A stretch of DNA of 64,000 bases from Xanthobacter autotrophicus (lineage in GTDB: Bacteria; Pseudomonadota; Alphaproteobacteria; Rhizobiales; Xanthobacteraceae): the NCBI RefSeq assembly GCF_005871085.1, contig NZ_VAUP01000037.1, forward strand, positions 282,105 to 346,104, written 5' to 3'. Below the pieces are notes generated by a model. That model had not been told where the DNA came from and ran no database searches. It saw nothing but the letters and a program-made list of their open reading frames with translations. Made by a program: the position numbers and the translations under genes. Shown here piece by piece: positions 47,040 through 63,764 of this stretch (positions are counted from its first letter, which is position 1; every line of letters starts with the position of its first letter).

Positions 47040-48016
47040 ACGCGCCTCTGGTCGATATCCGCGACCTCACCATCCGCTTCACCGGCGAGCGCACCGTCTA
47101 TGCGGTGAACGGCGTCTCGCTCTCCCTCGGCGAGGGTGAGGTGCTGGGCCTGTTGGGGGAATCCGGCTCCGGCAAGAGCGTGACCATGCGTGCGCTGATG
47201 CGGCTTCTGCCCAAGAAGCGCACCGTCATCAGCGGCAGCGTCGCCGTGGCCGGGCAGGATGTGCTGGCCATGGACGATGCCACCCTGTCCGCCTTCCGCG
47301 GGCGCACCGTCTCCATGATCTTCCAGGAGCCGGCGCTGGCGCTGGACCCGGTCTACACCATCGGCCAGCAGATCGCAGAATCGGTGAAGCGGCACGAGGG
47401 CGCAAGCCACGCCACCGCCACGGCGCGGGCGCTGGAGATGCTGGAGCTGGTGCGCATCCCCTCCGCCAAGCGGCGGCTCGACGCCTATCCGCACGAAATG
47501 AGCGGCGGCATGCGCCAGCGCGCCATGATCGCCCTCGCGCTGGCCTGCAAGCCCAAGATCCTGCTGGCCGACGAGCCCACCACGGCGCTCGACGCCACGG
47601 TGCAGATCCAGATCTTGCTGCTGCTGCGCGAATTGCAGCGGGAGATGGGCATGTCGGTCATCTTCGTCACCCACGACATCGGGGTGGCCATCGAGATCTG
47701 CGACAAGGTGGCGGTGATGTATGCCGGCCAGATCGTGGAGACCGGCACGCTCGGGGACATCGTGCGCACGCCACGCCATCCCTATCCCCAGGGGCTGCTG
47801 GCCTCCACCGTTCACGGCGCCAGGCGCGGCGCGCGGCTGCAGACCATTCCCGGTACCCCGCCGTCCCTCGACCAGGCGCCGGCGGCCTGCTCGTTCGCGC
47901 CCCGCTGCGCCCACGCACAGCAGCGTTGCACGGAGCGCCTGCCTCCGGACGTGGAACTTGCCCCCGGCCGGACGGTAAGGTGCGTGCTGGCTGAAAATCC
48001 CGTCCCGGCGAGCTGA
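47036..48016 (+). CDS. ABC transporter ATP-binding protein (DppD type)
   Basis: The 326-residue ATPase has Walker A GESGSGKS, signature MSGGMRQRAMIALAL, Walker B ILLADEPTTALD and the C-terminal CSFAPRCAHAQQRC oligopeptide-type motif. The ATG overlaps the stop of the partner ATPase, and its own stop overlaps the next start (TGATG). Both ATPases should form a heterodimer. Confidence 0.93.
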   Translation: MNAPLVDIRDLTIRFTGERTVYAVNGVSLSLGEGEVLGLLGESGSGKSVTMRALMRLLPKKRTVISGSVAVAGQDVLAMDDATLSAFRGRTVSMIFQEPALALDPVYTIGQQIAESVKRHEGASHATATARALEMLELVRIPSAKRRLDAYPHEMSGGMRQRAMIALALACKPKILLADEPTTALDATVQIQILLLLRELQREMGMSVIFVTHDIGVAIEICDKVAVMYAGQIVETGTLGDIVRTPRHPYPQGLLASTVHGARRGARLQTIPGTPPSLDQAPAACSFAPRCAHAQQRCTERLPPDVELAPGRTVRCVLAENPVPAS

Positions 48017-49284
48017 TGACCGAACCTATGACCCCCGCCCTGTCCAACCTCCAGATCAATGCCGACCGCCTCTGGAGCACCATCCTCGAAACCGCGCAGT
48101 TCGGCGGCACGCCGAAGGGCGGCGTCAAGCGCCTGACCCTGAGCGAGGAAGACCGGCAGGTGCGCGACTGGTTCCGCGACGCCTGCGAGGCCGCCGGCTG
48201 CACCGTGAGCGTGGATACGCTGGGCAACATGTTCGCCCTGCGCCCCGGCAAGGACCCGGGAAAGGCGCCGCTCGGCATCGGCTCCCATCTCGACACCCAG
48301 CCCACCGGCGGCAAGTTTGACGGCGTGCTCGGCACGCTGGCCGCCCTTGAGGTGGTGCGCGCCCTCAACGACGCCGGCATCGAGACCGACACGCCTTTGT
48401 GCGTCGTCAACTGGACCAATGAGGAAGGCTCGCGCTTCGCCCCGGCCATGATGGGCTCGGCCGGCCATGTGGCCGACCTGCCGCTGGCCGAAATCCTCGC
48501 CCGCACCGATGCGGAGGGCGTGAGCGTCGGCGAAGCCCTCGACGCCATCGGCTATCGCGGCGCGGTGCCGCTGGGCACCCAGACATTCAGCGGCTTCCTG
48601 GAGCTGCACATCGAGCAGGGACCAATCCTGGAGGCGGAGAACCTCACCATCGGCGTGGTGGAGCATGGCCAGGGCATCATCTGGTACGACGGGCGCATCA
48701 CCGGCTTCGAGAGCCATGCGGGCTCCACCCCCATGCACCTGCGCAAGGATGCCCTCGCCACCTTGTCCGAGATCGTCCTCGCGGTGGAACAGCTGGCGGT
48801 GGAGCTGGGGCCGAACGCGGTGGGAACGGTGGCGGACATCACCCTCGCCCGGCAGTCGCGCAATGTGATCCCCGGCGAGATCACCTTCGCCGCCGAGTTC
48901 CGCACGCCGGACGCCGGCATCCTCGAAGCCCTGGACAAGGGCCTTCAGGCGGCGGTGGTGCGCATCGCGCAGAAGCGGAAGGTGAGCGTCGCGCTGGACA
49001 CCATCTGGCGCAAGGAGCCCACCCATTTCGATCCCGCCATCACCGGCGCGGTGGCCGCCGCGGCGCAGAAGCTGGGCCTCAGCCACCGGCCCATGGTCTC
49101 GGGCGCGGGGCACGATTCCTTCCACCTCGCCACCATCGTGCCCACGGGCATGATCTTCGTGCCCTGCAAGGACGGGGTGAGCCACAACGAGCTGGAATCC
49201 GCCACCAAAGACGATTGCGCGGCAGGCGCCAACGTTCTGCTCCACGCCGTGCTGGCATTGGCCGGCGATGCCGCAAAAGCGTGA
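48016..49284 (+). CDS. M20-family Zn-dependent amidohydrolase (allantoate/N-carbamoyl-amino-acid type)
   Basis: The 422-residue enzyme matches the HyuC/AllC/beta-ureidopropionase group. Metal-site residues are visible at GIGSHLDT (His91), KFDG (Asp102) and TNEEGSRF (Glu136-137), and the late motif AGHDSFHLA is present. These enzymes release ammonia and CO2 from allantoate or from N-carbamoyl amino acids. Its ATG overlaps the upstream stop, so uptake and hydrolysis are coupled. The neighbouring ureidoglycolate lyase favours allantoate, but carbamoyl substrates remain possible. Confidence 0.87.
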   Translation: MTEPMTPALSNLQINADRLWSTILETAQFGGTPKGGVKRLTLSEEDRQVRDWFRDACEAAGCTVSVDTLGNMFALRPGKDPGKAPLGIGSHLDTQPTGGKFDGVLGTLAALEVVRALNDAGIETDTPLCVVNWTNEEGSRFAPAMMGSAGHVADLPLAEILARTDAEGVSVGEALDAIGYRGAVPLGTQTFSGFLELHIEQGPILEAENLTIGVVEHGQGIIWYDGRITGFESHAGSTPMHLRKDALATLSEIVLAVEQLAVELGPNAVGTVADITLARQSRNVIPGEITFAAEFRTPDAGILEALDKGLQAAVVRIAQKRKVSVALDTIWRKEPTHFDPAITGAVAAAAQKLGLSHRPMVSGAGHDSFHLATIVPTGMIFVPCKDGVSHNELESATKDDCAAGANVLLHAVLALAGDAAKA

Positions 49285-49798
49285 GACTCACGCCGTGAGC
49301 TGTGCCCCCTCCACCCTCCGCACCGGCCCGCTGACGGCGCAGGCTTTGACGGCGGAAGGCTTCGCGCCCTTCGGCGACGTGCTGCGCGTGCCGCAGGAGG
49401 TGGGGACGCGCGCCTATTTCGACGACGCGCTGGCGAGCCTGAAGCCGCACACGCCGGCGAGCCTCTCCCTCATCCTCGCCGCGCCCAGCCTGGCGCGGCC
49501 GGTGCCGGTCACCATCATCGAGCGGCACCGGCTCACTTCGCAAAGCTTCGTGCCCATGGCCCTCACCCCATGGCTGGTGGTAGTGGCGCCGAACGCTGCG
49601 GACGGATCGCCCGACCTTGCCGCCGCGATGGCCTTCCTACCCGGCCCCGGCCAGGGCATCACCCTGAAGCCGGGCGTGTGGCACGCCCCGCTCACGGTGT
49701 TGGAGGCCCCGGCCCCGTTCGCCATCTTCATGTGGCGCGACTTCGGCCCGGACGACGAGGACTTCGCCGACATCGCCCCGTTCACCGTCGCGCTCTGA
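49268..49798 (+). CDS. allA: Ureidoglycolate lyase
   Basis: The 176-residue cupin-like protein matches ureidoglycolate lyase: the N-terminal EGFAPFGDV, LALTP-type MALTPWLVVVAP and GITLKPGVWHAPL with a histidine. It splits ureidoglycolate to glyoxylate and urea, the step after allantoate hydrolysis. The ATG at 49268 overlaps the previous gene by 17 bases; a GTG at 49295 is an alternative (167 residues). It ends the operon; a shared terminator with rpoC follows. Confidence 0.85.
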   Translation: MPQKRETHAVSCAPSTLRTGPLTAQALTAEGFAPFGDVLRVPQEVGTRAYFDDALASLKPHTPASLSLILAAPSLARPVPVTIIERHRLTSQSFVPMALTPWLVVVAPNAADGSPDLAAAMAFLPGPGQGITLKPGVWHAPLTVLEAPAPFAIFMWRDFGPDDEDFADIAPFTVAL

Positions 49799-49866
49799 GG
49801 CCAAAAGACCCGGTTCACGACGGCGAGGCCGACGCGCGAAACATCCGCCTCACCGCACCCAAAAGA

Positions 49867-49891
49867 AAAGGCCGCCCGAGGGGCGGCCTTT
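49867..49891. terminator. Bidirectional terminator between allA and rpoC
   Basis: AAAGGCCGCCC and GGGCGGCCTTT form a perfect 11-bp stem with a GAG loop. A-rich and T-rich flanks make it work in both directions. It separates the convergent ABC operon and the rpoBC transcript. Confidence 0.85.
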
Positions 49892-49924
49892 CCATTTTCC
49901 GTCGAAGCCACACAGGCCCGCCGA

Positions 49925-54109
<4,185 letters not shown>

Positions 54110-54245
54110 GAGCTGGCTCCCAAACGAAGTGGGCCTTTATCTTCGACCCTGACCGGCCGATGCGCCGGTCAGGCGGTCCGCGATGCGCGGATGTAGTCCT
54201 TAAGGACGGGCGGCAGGCGCGGCCGGAGCGGGCCGCGCGATCCCG

Positions 54246-58322
<4,077 letters not shown>

Positions 58323-58606
58323 CTCGATCCTCGTCCGTCCTGGTCCCCTCGGGCCGGCACCCTTCGCCTCAGTAGAGACAAGGGCACGCCGCGCCGGCAC
58401 CGGAACCTCACCACCGTCAAACCCGAAGAGGTGGGGGCAAAAGCCATCCCCCTTCAGCACTATGACGGCTCTCCCGGCAGTCGTGGGGCATTGCCCGCAG
58501 CGGCTGCCGGGAGAACCGTCGTCTCCGATGCATCGCCCCCAAAAGGTCCGGGAGCGATGCTATGGACGGGGTCCCGGTCGAAACCGGGCCCTCGAACGTC
58601 AAAAGC
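58323..58606 (-). promoter_or_regulatory. Structured rplL-rpoB intergenic region
   Basis: Three inverted repeats lie in this 284-bp gap: CTCCCGGCAG (58472-58481) with CTGCCGGGAG (58505-58514); GCATCGC (58531-58537) with GCGATGC (58555-58561); and CCCGGT-CGAA-ACCGGG near 58571-58586. None is followed by a strong T-run on the transcribed strand. Such regions serve partial termination and RNase III processing in other bacteria, which sets the ribosomal-protein to polymerase ratio. Confidence 0.6.
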
Positions 58607-58978
58607 TCACTTGAGCTCGACCTTGGCGCCAGCCTTCTCGAGCTGGGCCTTGAGCTTCTCGGCCTCGTCCTTGGCAACAGCCTCCTTGACGGGCTTGGGA
58701 GCGCCTTCCACCAGGTCCTTGGCTTCCTTGAGGCCGAGACCGGTGATGGCGCGCACTTCCTTGATGACTTCGATCTTCTTCTCGCCAGCGGCGACGAGGA
58801 TCACATTGAACTCGGTCTGCTCCTCGACGGCGGCAGCGGCAGCGGCCGGGGCAGCGGCAACAGCCACGGCGGCGGCGGCGGAAACGCCCCACTTCTCCTC
58901 GAGGAGCTTCGCCAGCTCGGCGGCCTCGAGAACGGTCAGGGAGGAGAGCTCGTCGACGAGCTTGGTCAGGTCAGCCAT
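58607..58978 (-). CDS. rplL: 50S ribosomal protein L7/L12
   Basis: The 123-residue protein has the N-terminal dimerisation domain, the Ala-rich hinge (about 34-52) and the C-terminal factor-binding domain ([20 protein letters not shown]). AAGGAC precedes the ATG. It recruits translational GTPases and binds L10, encoded upstream. Confidence 0.98.
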   Translation of the reverse strand: MADLTKLVDELSSLTVLEAAELAKLLEEKWGVSAAAAVAVAAAPAAAAAAVEEQTEFNVILVAAGEKKIEVIKEVRAITGLGLKEAKDLVEGAPKPVKEAVAKDEAEKLKAQLEKAGAKVELK

Positions 58979-59047
58979 GGGAATAGTCCTTAAGATAGGT
59001 TCGGATTTTGGATTTGCGAGACCAGGCCGCCAGCTGCGGCCCGATCC

Positions 59048-59566
59048 TCACGCAGCTTCGTCCTGCTTGGCATAGGCCCCGAACACGCGGGCGAGCTTGG
59101 CTGCCGGCGCGGTGGTGATCTGCGCGATCTTGGTCGCCGGGGCCTGGATAAGGCCGACGAGCTTGGCACGCAGTTCGTCCAGGGACGGAAGGGTCGCAAG
59201 CGCCTTCACTCCGTCCACGTTCAGGGCCGTAGTGCCCATCGCTCCGCCAAGGATCACGAACTTGTCATTCGTCTTGGCGAATTCGACAGCCACCTTCGGC
59301 GCCGCCACCGGATCGCTGGAATAGGCGATCAGGGTCGGTCCCTTGAGCAGGGACGCCACATGGGCGACGTCGGAGCCTTCCAGAGCGATCTTGGCGAGGC
59401 GGTTCTTGGCCACCTTCACGGTCGCACCGCTTGCCTTCATCTGCCGGCGCAGGCGCGACAGCTGGGCAACGGTGAGGCCGGAATAGTGGGCGACCACGAC
59501 GACGGAGGTGCTCTTGAACACATCCGTAAGCGTCGTGACGAGCTCTTGTTTTTGCGCTCGATCCAC
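59048..59566 (-). CDS. rplJ: 50S ribosomal protein L10
   Basis: The 172-residue protein anchors L7/L12 dimers on 23S rRNA. The N-terminus ([17 protein letters not shown]) and the [18 protein letters not shown] segment are typical. The start is a GTG at 59566 with AAAGAGAG upstream. It is the first gene of rplJL-rpoBC and has an unusually long upstream spacer. Confidence 0.97.
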   Translation of the reverse strand: MDRAQKQELVTTLTDVFKSTSVVVVAHYSGLTVAQLSRLRRQMKASGATVKVAKNRLAKIALEGSDVAHVASLLKGPTLIAYSSDPVAAPKVAVEFAKTNDKFVILGGAMGTTALNVDGVKALATLPSLDELRAKLVGLIQAPATKIAQITTAPAAKLARVFGAYAKQDEAA

Positions 59567-59732
59567 GTCTGGCTCTCTTTAAGCCTGTGGCGGCACCCTC
59601 ACCCCAAATGGGGCTCGAAATCCCGCCGGTTGCGCCTTGCCGCACACCGCGACCAACCTGTCGAAAGCGACATGAAGGCCGCGATCCGCGACGCTCTCAT
59701 GCCCTGTCCCCTCTTGATCCGGGCACGGAAAA

Positions 59733-59791
59733 CCGTGTCGCGGAGCGCAAGGCGCTGGTTCCGAACCGATCTTCATCCCCGCGACACACGG
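59733..59791 (-). promoter_or_regulatory. Candidate L10 leader stem
   Basis: CCGTGTCGCGG (59733-59743) pairs with CCGCGACACACGG (59779-59791), leaving a two-base bulge and a 35-base loop. It lies 170-225 bases upstream of rplJ in the transcribed leader. L10 autoregulation works through a bulged leader structure in other bacteria; whether this is the equivalent is inference. Confidence 0.4.
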
Positions 59792-60041
59792 CCTTGTTGA
59801 CCCGTGCCGGCGGAGGCAAAATTCCGGTCTTCCCCGTCTATGCTGGCTCTCCAAAGTCCACCTCGGCGAGGCGGGTGCGAGAATTAAGCCTTGATCGTTC
59901 GCGGATTTGAGCGAACATCAGGGCGCCGGCAGTCTCGGACAGGACTTATCGCCTGCTAGGCATCCGTCGTTGGTGGCCGCAAGGACCGCCAGGGCAGACA
60001 TCTGACAGACGATAAGGCCGGGCGGGCGAACCCTCCCAGCC

Positions 60042-60065
60042 CTTTCACCCCGTCTAGGGTGAAAG
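60042..60065 (-). promoter_or_regulatory. 9-bp perfect hairpin near the rplJ transcript start
   Basis: CTTTCACCC (60042-60050) and GGGTGAAAG (60057-60065) are perfectly complementary with a six-base loop. It would be near the 5' end of the rplJL-rpoBC transcript and could stabilise it or bind a regulator. Confidence 0.45.
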
Positions 60066-60108
60066 CTACAGATACTTTGTCCGAACGGCGGACCGTCCGG
60101 AAACAGCC

Positions 60109-60137
60109 GATATATAGGGTCGCGCCTCACTTGTCAC
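60109..60137 (-). promoter_or_regulatory. Candidate promoter of rplJL-rpoBC
   Basis: On the minus strand, GTGACA (60137-60132) and TATATC (60114-60109) are separated by exactly 17 bases. This is a good housekeeping-sigma match in a GC-rich genome and the only such site in the spacer that I could find. Confidence 0.5.
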
Positions 60138-60305
60138 GCCCCTTGCGCACTTTTTGCATCAGGGGTCGAACCGACTGGCCGATGCGGTCACACCACCTCG
60201 CACCCACAGGGCGCAAGGTGGTCGCAAGCGGAGCCCACGCGCGCCACCCTCAAGGTCCGACGGTCCGTCGACGCCTTAGCGCGGGGGCAATGGCGCCTGC
60301 GGGTT

Positions 60306-60545
60306 TCAGGCCGTGCGGATCGAACCGGAAAGCGCGGCCGGGCGACCGGCGGGCTGCTTGGCGGAACGGGCACCGGCTTCCTCGGCTGCCTCGCGGGCGA
60401 GGCGACGGATATCGGAGCGGCTGATGCCCATGTCGGACAATTCCCGGTCGCTCAGGGAACCGAGTTCATCAACCACGCGGCGACGCATCACCGCGCCGGC
60501 GAAGAAGCTGCCGAGGGCAACCCACAAGGTCTGAAGTGCGAACAT
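60306..60545 (-). CDS. DUF1127 (YjiS-like) small protein
   Basis: The 79-residue protein has a hydrophobic N-terminus (FALQTLWVALGSFFAGAV) and the DUF1127 core ELGSLSDRELSDMGISRSDI. GAGGAGAAG precedes the ATG at 60545. DUF1127 proteins are common small alphaproteobacterial proteins linked to RNA turnover and phosphate or stress responses in a few species. Its location between rplA and rplJ interrupts the usual rplKAJL array. Confidence 0.85.
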   Translation of the reverse strand: MFALQTLWVALGSFFAGAVMRRRVVDELGSLSDRELSDMGISRSDIRRLAREAAEEAGARSAKQPAGRPAALSGSIRTA

Positions 60546-60754
60546 GGTCTTCTCCTCACGCCACAGAGGCGTTAGCTGCAACGCAGCATTTGAGAGAAGA
60601 TAGACCGCGTTGCAGTGCGGCAGAACCGCTCAGAATGCAGGCCTGCCCTGTCGCCAGCTGGTATCGCCTTAACGGATCGGCAACGAACCCACCCCAGGCC
60701 AAAAGCCAGATCGACCCAAGCCAAAGCCAGCCAAGCCAACGGCCGCCCAAAACA

Positions 60755-60781
60755 AAAGGCCGGGCGCTTGGCCCGGCCTTT
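60755..60781 (-). terminator. Terminator downstream of rplA
   Basis: AAAGGCCGGGC (60755-60765) and GCCCGGCCTTT (60771-60781) form a perfect 11-bp stem with a five-base loop. On the minus strand the stem is followed by TTTTGTTTT. It ends the rplKA transcript, so rplJL-rpoBC needs its own promoter. A CCAAGCC-rich direct-repeat stretch follows at about 60713-60741. Confidence 0.85.
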
Positions 60782-60806
60782 CAAAAACGCGCAAGCGTCG
60801 AGGGAC

Positions 60807-61505
60807 TCAGGCGGTGTGAACGGTCGCCGGTTCCACCTTGATGCCCGGGCCCATGGTGGAGGACACCGCCACGCGCTGCAGGTAGGTGCCCTTGGCGCCC
60901 GCCGGCTTGGCCTTCACCACCGCATCCACGAAGGCGCGGATGTTCTCGGCCAGCTTGTCGGCCGGGAACGAGGCCTTGCCGATGCCGCCGTGGATGATGC
61001 CGGCCTTCTCGACGCGGAACTCCACCGCGCCGCCCTTGGCGGCGGCGACGGCGCCCTTCACGTCCATGGTCACGGTGCCGACCTTCGGGTTCGGCATCAG
61101 GCCGCGCGGGCCGAGGATCTTGCCGAGACGGCCGACCAGCGGCATCAGGTCCGGGGTGGCGATGCAGCGATCGAACTCGATGGTGCCGCCCTGGATGGTC
61201 TCGAGGAGGTCCTCGGCGCCCACGATGTCGGCGCCGGCCGCCTTGGCTTCATCAGCCTTGGCGCCACGGGCGAACACCGCCACGCGCACGGTACGACCCG
61301 AGCCGTTGGGCAGGTTGCACACGCCGCGAACCATCTGGTCCGCATGGCGGGGATCGACGCCAAGGTTCAGCGCGACCTCGATGGTCTCGTCGAACTTGGC
61401 CGTGGTGCGCTCCTTCAGGAGGGCCAGGGCCTCGTCGAGGGGATAGAGCTTGACGTGGTCAATGCCTTCGTTGACGGCGCGGATGCGCTTGCCTTGCTTC
61501 GCCAT
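60807..61505 (-). CDS. rplA: 50S ribosomal protein L1
   Basis: The 232-residue protein forms the L1 stalk on 23S rRNA and commonly autoregulates rpl[17 protein letters not shown] is the family signature. The ATG at 61505 is five bases after the rplK stop; a GTG overlapping that stop is less likely. Confidence 0.98.
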   Translation of the reverse strand: MAKQGKRIRAVNEGIDHVKLYPLDEALALLKERTTAKFDETIEVALNLGVDPRHADQMVRGVCNLPNGSGRTVRVAVFARGAKADEAKAAGADIVGAEDLLETIQGGTIEFDRCIATPDLMPLVGRLGKILGPRGLMPNPKVGTVTMDVKGAVAAAKGGAVEFRVEKAGIIHGGIGKASFPADKLAENIRAFVDAVVKAKPAGAKGTYLQRVAVSSTMGPGIKVEPATVHTA

Positions 61506-61510
61506 GGCGC

Positions 61511-61960
61511 TCACCCCTGAACCTGCAGGCCCATGGAACGGGCCGAACCTTCGATCATCTGGACGGCGGCCTCGACGGTCTCGCAGTTCAGATCCTTCAT
61601 CTTCTTCTCGGCGATCTCCGAGAGCTGGGCGCGGGTGACCTTGCCCACGAAGGTGCCCTTGCCGGGCGTCTTGGAGCCGGAGCCGGGCTTCTTCTTGGTC
61701 TCAAGGCCGGCGGCCTTCTTCAGGAAGTAGGAGACCGGCGGGGTCTTCAGCTCGAAGGTGAAGGAGCGATCCTGGTAGGCGGTGATCACCACCGGGATCG
61801 GCATGCCCTTTTCGAGCTGCGCGGTCTGGGCGTTGAACGCCTTGCAGAATTCCATGATGTTCAGGCCGCGCTGACCGAGCGCGGGACCAATCGGCGGGGC
61901 CGGATTGGCGCTGCCGGCAGGCACCTGCAGCTTGACGTAACCGGTAATTTTCTTCGCCAT
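61511..61960 (-). CDS. rplK: 50S ribosomal protein L11
   Basis: The 149-residue protein has the N-terminal proline-rich segment ([20 protein letters not shown]) and the C-terminal RNA-binding domain ending [11 protein letters not shown]. It is needed for RelA-dependent stringent signalling in other bacteria. GGGAG precedes the ATG. Confidence 0.98.
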   Translation of the reverse strand: MAKKITGYVKLQVPAGSANPAPPIGPALGQRGLNIMEFCKAFNAQTAQLEKGMPIPVVITAYQDRSFTFELKTPPVSYFLKKAAGLETKKKPGSGSKTPGKGTFVGKVTRAQLSEIAEKKMKDLNCETVEAAVQMIEGSARSMGLQVQG

Positions 61961-62099
61961 TGCACTACTCCCAAAATGCGCCGCTCACCCCCTCGGGGGC
62001 TGGCGGGCGGGATCGCGTGGTGCGGATCGAGGAGCGCTTGGCGAGACGCTCCCTCCCCTCCCACGCCGGCGCCCTGCCCTGCGGCACGGCACCACTTCA

Positions 62100-62117
62100 G
62101 GCGGCGCGAACGCCGCC
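62100..62117 (-). promoter_or_regulatory. UUCG-type hairpin between nusG and rplK
   Basis: On the transcribed strand GGCGGCG-TTCG-CGCCGCC is a perfect 7-bp stem with a UUCG-type tetraloop, directly downstream of the nusG stop. It lacks a T-run. It may protect or process the nusG end of the transcript. Confidence 0.55.
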
Positions 62118-62125
62118 CATTCGGC

Positions 62126-62656
62126 TCAGACCTTCTCGACCTGAGCGAATTCCAGTTCTACCGGCGTCGCGCGGCCGAAGATGGACACCGCCACCTTCAC
62201 GCGCGAGCGGCTCTCGTCCACCTCTTCCACGATGCCGTTGAACGAGGCGAAGGGGCCGTCGGCCACCTTCACCGTCTCGCCCACCTCGAAGGTGATGGAG
62301 GGCTTGGGCCGCTCAATGCCTTCCTGGACCTGCTGCAGGATGCGCATGGCCTCGGATTCGGAGATGGGCATGGGCTTGTTGTCGGCGCCCAGGAAACCGG
62401 TGACCTTCGGCGTGTTCTTGATGAGATGGAAGGCCTCGTCGGTGAGGTCCATCTTCACCAGCACGTAGCCGGGGAAAAACTTGCGCTCGGCATCCACCTT
62501 CCGGCCGCGCCGTACCTCCACCACCTTCTCGGTGGGCACGAGGATCTGCTCGAACAGCTCGGTCAGCCCGCGTTGTTCGGCCTGCTCGCGGATGGAGTCA
62601 GCCACCTTCTTCTCGAAGTTGGAATAGGCGTGAACGATATACCAGCGCTTGGCCAT
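62126..62656 (-). CDS. nusG: Transcription termination/antitermination protein NusG
   Basis: The 176-residue protein has an NGN domain (start MAKRWYIVHAYSNFEKKVAD; FFPGYVLVKMDL) and a KOW domain (VKVADGPFASFNGIVEEVD). It binds RNA polymerase and links it to Rho and ribosomes. GGAAGG precedes the ATG at 62656. It follows secE after 17 bases. Confidence 0.98.
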   Translation of the reverse strand: MAKRWYIVHAYSNFEKKVADSIREQAEQRGLTELFEQILVPTEKVVEVRRGRKVDAERKFFPGYVLVKMDLTDEAFHLIKNTPKVTGFLGADNKPMPISESEAMRILQQVQEGIERPKPSITFEVGETVKVADGPFASFNGIVEEVDESRSRVKVAVSIFGRATPVELEFAQVEKV

Positions 62657-62673
62657 GGTGCCTTCCTTTCCGC

Positions 62674-62871
62674 TCAGTGCCCGAGGGTCAGGAGGGTCGA
62701 CACGCCGAATCGGATGATCTGGTCGACGACGAGGAAGAAGATGGAGGCGAGGAACACCATCACGAACACCATGCCCGTGGTGATCAGCGTCTCGCGCCGG
62801 GTCGGCCAGGTGACCTTCGCCGTTTCGGCGCGGACCTGCTGAAAGAACTCGACAGGACTGTTCTTCGCCAT
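62674..62871 (-). CDS. secE: Preprotein translocase subunit SecE
   Basis: The 65-residue protein has the SecE pattern: an amphipathic FFQQVRAETAKVTWPTRRET segment followed by one membrane helix. It clamps SecY in the translocon. The ATG at 62871 is chosen by family length; the frame extends upstream without homology. Confidence 0.95.
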   Translation of the reverse strand: MAKNSPVEFFQQVRAETAKVTWPTRRETLITTGMVFVMVFLASIFFLVVDQIIRFGVSTLLTLGH

Positions 62872-63096
62872 AGCGTTCTTCGCCAATCGTTCCCGGCCGC
62901 CTGGTCCGGACGCCCCATGGGCTGCTCCGGTGACCGCCACCTCTGTGTCGCGGCACGAACGCCGCCTCAAGAATATTCCACCCCGCCGGCGCCGGCTCTT
63001 GCGAGACCTTGCTACGGGATCATTCGGGCGGGGGTGAGGCTTGCGTCGTCGCGCCCCGTGCCGCCGTCTCGCCGTGCCTGCCGCCCCTCTCGGAAG

Positions 63097-63173
63097 TGGC
63101 AGGAGTGGAGGGACTCGAACCCCCAACCCCCGGTTTTGGAGACCGGTGCTCTAACCAGTTGAGCTACACTCCT
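63097..63173 (-). tRNA. tRNA-Trp (anticodon CCA)
   Basis: Read on the minus strand, AGGAGTG/CACTCCT forms the acceptor stem, GCTC/GAGC the D stem, CCGGT/ACCGG the anticodon stem with CCA in the loop (63139-63137), and GGTTCGAGTCCC supplies the T-loop. The discriminator G and CCA end are encoded (63100-63097). The position between tuf and secE is common in bacteria. Confidence 0.97.
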
Positions 63174-63387
63174 ATAGCCTGAAGGCGCCGCCCGAAAGAC
63201 CGCGCCCCGGCATCAGGGCCGGCACCCCGAAGCGCGAGCAATCGCCCGCCGGCCTCGAGGGTAGACTCCGCCGCGCCGGGGAGTGACCCAGCGCATTGGA
63301 CGGGTGTGTGTAGTGGCATGCGCGGCGCCTGTAAAGGGGGCGCGGGCGCGCTGTCCCCAATGCGGGACACTGCCGAGGGCCGGCGGG

Positions 63388-63687
63388 TCAGTCCTCGGAC
63401 TTGGTCGCCCCGGTCGCGGCCGGTGGGGTGACGCCGTGGGCGCAGTCGTAGTTCACCGCGGTGCCGGGCGCGTTCTCGAACACGCAGCGGGTTTCCGGCG
63501 GGTCCCCGCACACCTTGGTGAGGGGCTTGAAGCCCACACAGCGGCCATCCGGCCCGCGATAGCCGGCGCCGCCCCCGCAGCCGCAGCCCTCGCAAGGCGG
63601 ACGCTCGGGACACGCCTCCTTCGCGCTGGCACCCAGTGGGGCGGCAACCAGCGCCGCAAGCAGGACAAGGCCCCGCAAGCCCACCAC
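63388..63687 (-). CDS. Small secreted cysteine-rich protein
   Basis: From a GTG at 63687 this frame encodes 99 residues. A signal peptide (VVGLRGLVLLAALVAAPLGA then SA-K) precedes a mature part with eight or so cysteines, including CPERPPCEGCGCGGG and C-DPPETRCVFENA. An alternative GTG lies at 63684. I do not recognise the family. The start follows the tuf terminator closely, so its promoter is unclear, which lowers confidence. Confidence 0.5.
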   Translation of the reverse strand: MVGLRGLVLLAALVAAPLGASAKEACPERPPCEGCGCGGGAGYRGPDGRCVGFKPLTKVCGDPPETRCVFENAPGTAVNYDCAHGVTPPAATGATKSED

Positions 63688-63693
63688 CGGGCC

Positions 63694-63725
63694 AAACGAA
63701 AAGAGCGGCGCCAAGGGCGCCGCTC
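63694..63725 (-). terminator. Terminator of tuf
   Basis: GAGCGGCGCC (63703-63712) and GGCGCCGCTC (63716-63725) form a perfect 10-bp stem with a three-base loop. On the minus strand TTTTCGTTT follows. It ends the tuf transcript. Confidence 0.85.
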
Positions 63726-63764
63726 TCCTGTCGTCAGACCGCGGACTTTTCGTCCGGGCCCAGA

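Larger units (their letters stand above)
59567..60305 (-). other. Long leader/intergenic region upstream of rplJ
   Basis: This is 739 bp between rplJ and the DUF1127 gene, with no supportable coding sequence. It holds a candidate promoter near 60109-60137, a 9-bp hairpin near the predicted transcript start and a long stem at 59733-59791, all annotated separately. If the promoter is right, the leader is about 540 nt, suitable for L10-mediated autoregulation. Confidence 0.6.

Noticed and set aside
60713..60741. CCAAGCC direct repeats upstream of the DUF1127 gene as a regulatory array
   Set aside because: The units are short and irregular and look like simple low-complexity sequence beside the rplA terminator.
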